Source: Macrocystis pyrifera
Taxonomy: Eukaryota; Sar; Phaeophyceae; Laminariales; Laminariaceae
DNA: 64,000 bases
Assembly (NCBI GenBank): GCA_031763025.1
Contig: JASSKH010000031.1
Location: 4,513,783-4,577,782, forward strand
Direction of reading: 5' to 3'
The notes under the pieces are model-generated. The model was not told where the DNA came from. It saw only the letters and a program-made list of their open reading frames with translations, and did not search any database. This document shows, one piece after another, positions 63,896 through 64,000 of this stretch. How positions within the stretch are numbered: position 1 is the stretch's first letter; the number at the start of each line of letters is the position of its first letter. The position numbers were made by a program, and so were the translations under genes.

Positions 63896-64000
63896 CTTGT
63901 TTCGACAGGGGCATACGGTGAGTGTGACGGCGGCGGCAGCAGCAGCATGTTACGATTGGCAAGACAGAAGGACCATGGGAGGCGTTTCGTTTTGGCAATA

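Noticed and set aside
1..64000. Integrated viral genes, CRISPR arrays, bacterial operons, toxin genes
   Set aside because: None recognised. Spliced eukaryotic genes and small repeats account for what I can interpret.

Overview
This is a window of intron-rich eukaryotic nuclear DNA with GC-rich exons in an AT-richer, repeat-laden background. Every intron I placed is GT-AG and every junction keeps the reading frame. Gene structure (introns of 0.14-5.6 kb, few short exons), a YHYH-domain secreted protein and a possible heterokont-type bipartite plastid leader suggest a stramenopile, most likely a brown alga. The species is not identified. Exon boundaries were set by hand from splice sites, phase and family similarity.

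Layout. (1) 1-942, minus: two exons of a gene running off the left edge; basic, Ser/Gly-rich, unknown. (2) About 2.3-16.5 kb, plus: a mitochondrial-carrier-family gene. Seven exons from 7953 to 16471 give a complete 318-residue carrier core with three P-x-[DE]-x-x-K-x-R signatures, closest in my recollection to S-adenosylmethionine carriers. Its 5' exons are uncertain. (3) 16.5-24.8 kb: no convincing gene, but a 150-bp hairpin, a 175-bp tandem array and a small direct-repeat-flanked element with a tyrosine-recombinase C-terminus. (4) 24.8-45.85 kb, plus: a 13-exon gene for a secreted YHYH-domain protein with a 167-residue Pro/Thr/Ser linker and a C-terminal beta-sandwich-like domain. (5) 45.85-50.19 kb: gene-poor spacer between converging genes. 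(6) 50.19-63.9 kb, minus: a seven-exon S-adenosylmethionine-dependent methyltransferase (275 residues seen), whose 5' end lies beyond the right edge.

The rest is dominated by small repeats: eleven copies of a ~109-bp TA-flanked palindromic MITE; a 245-bp Tourist/Harbinger-like MITE with an empty paralogous site in the same window; a ~550-bp dispersed family (R550) and a second family (R90), both ending in GAGTAC followed by C-runs; many homopolymer C/G tracts of 18-76 bp; and several minisatellites. Two arrays repeat the exon-end/splice-donor sequence of the intron that contains them. The carrier (putative S-adenosylmethionine import) and the methyltransferase (its use) could be related in function, but they lie 34 kb apart with an unrelated gene between them, so this is speculation.
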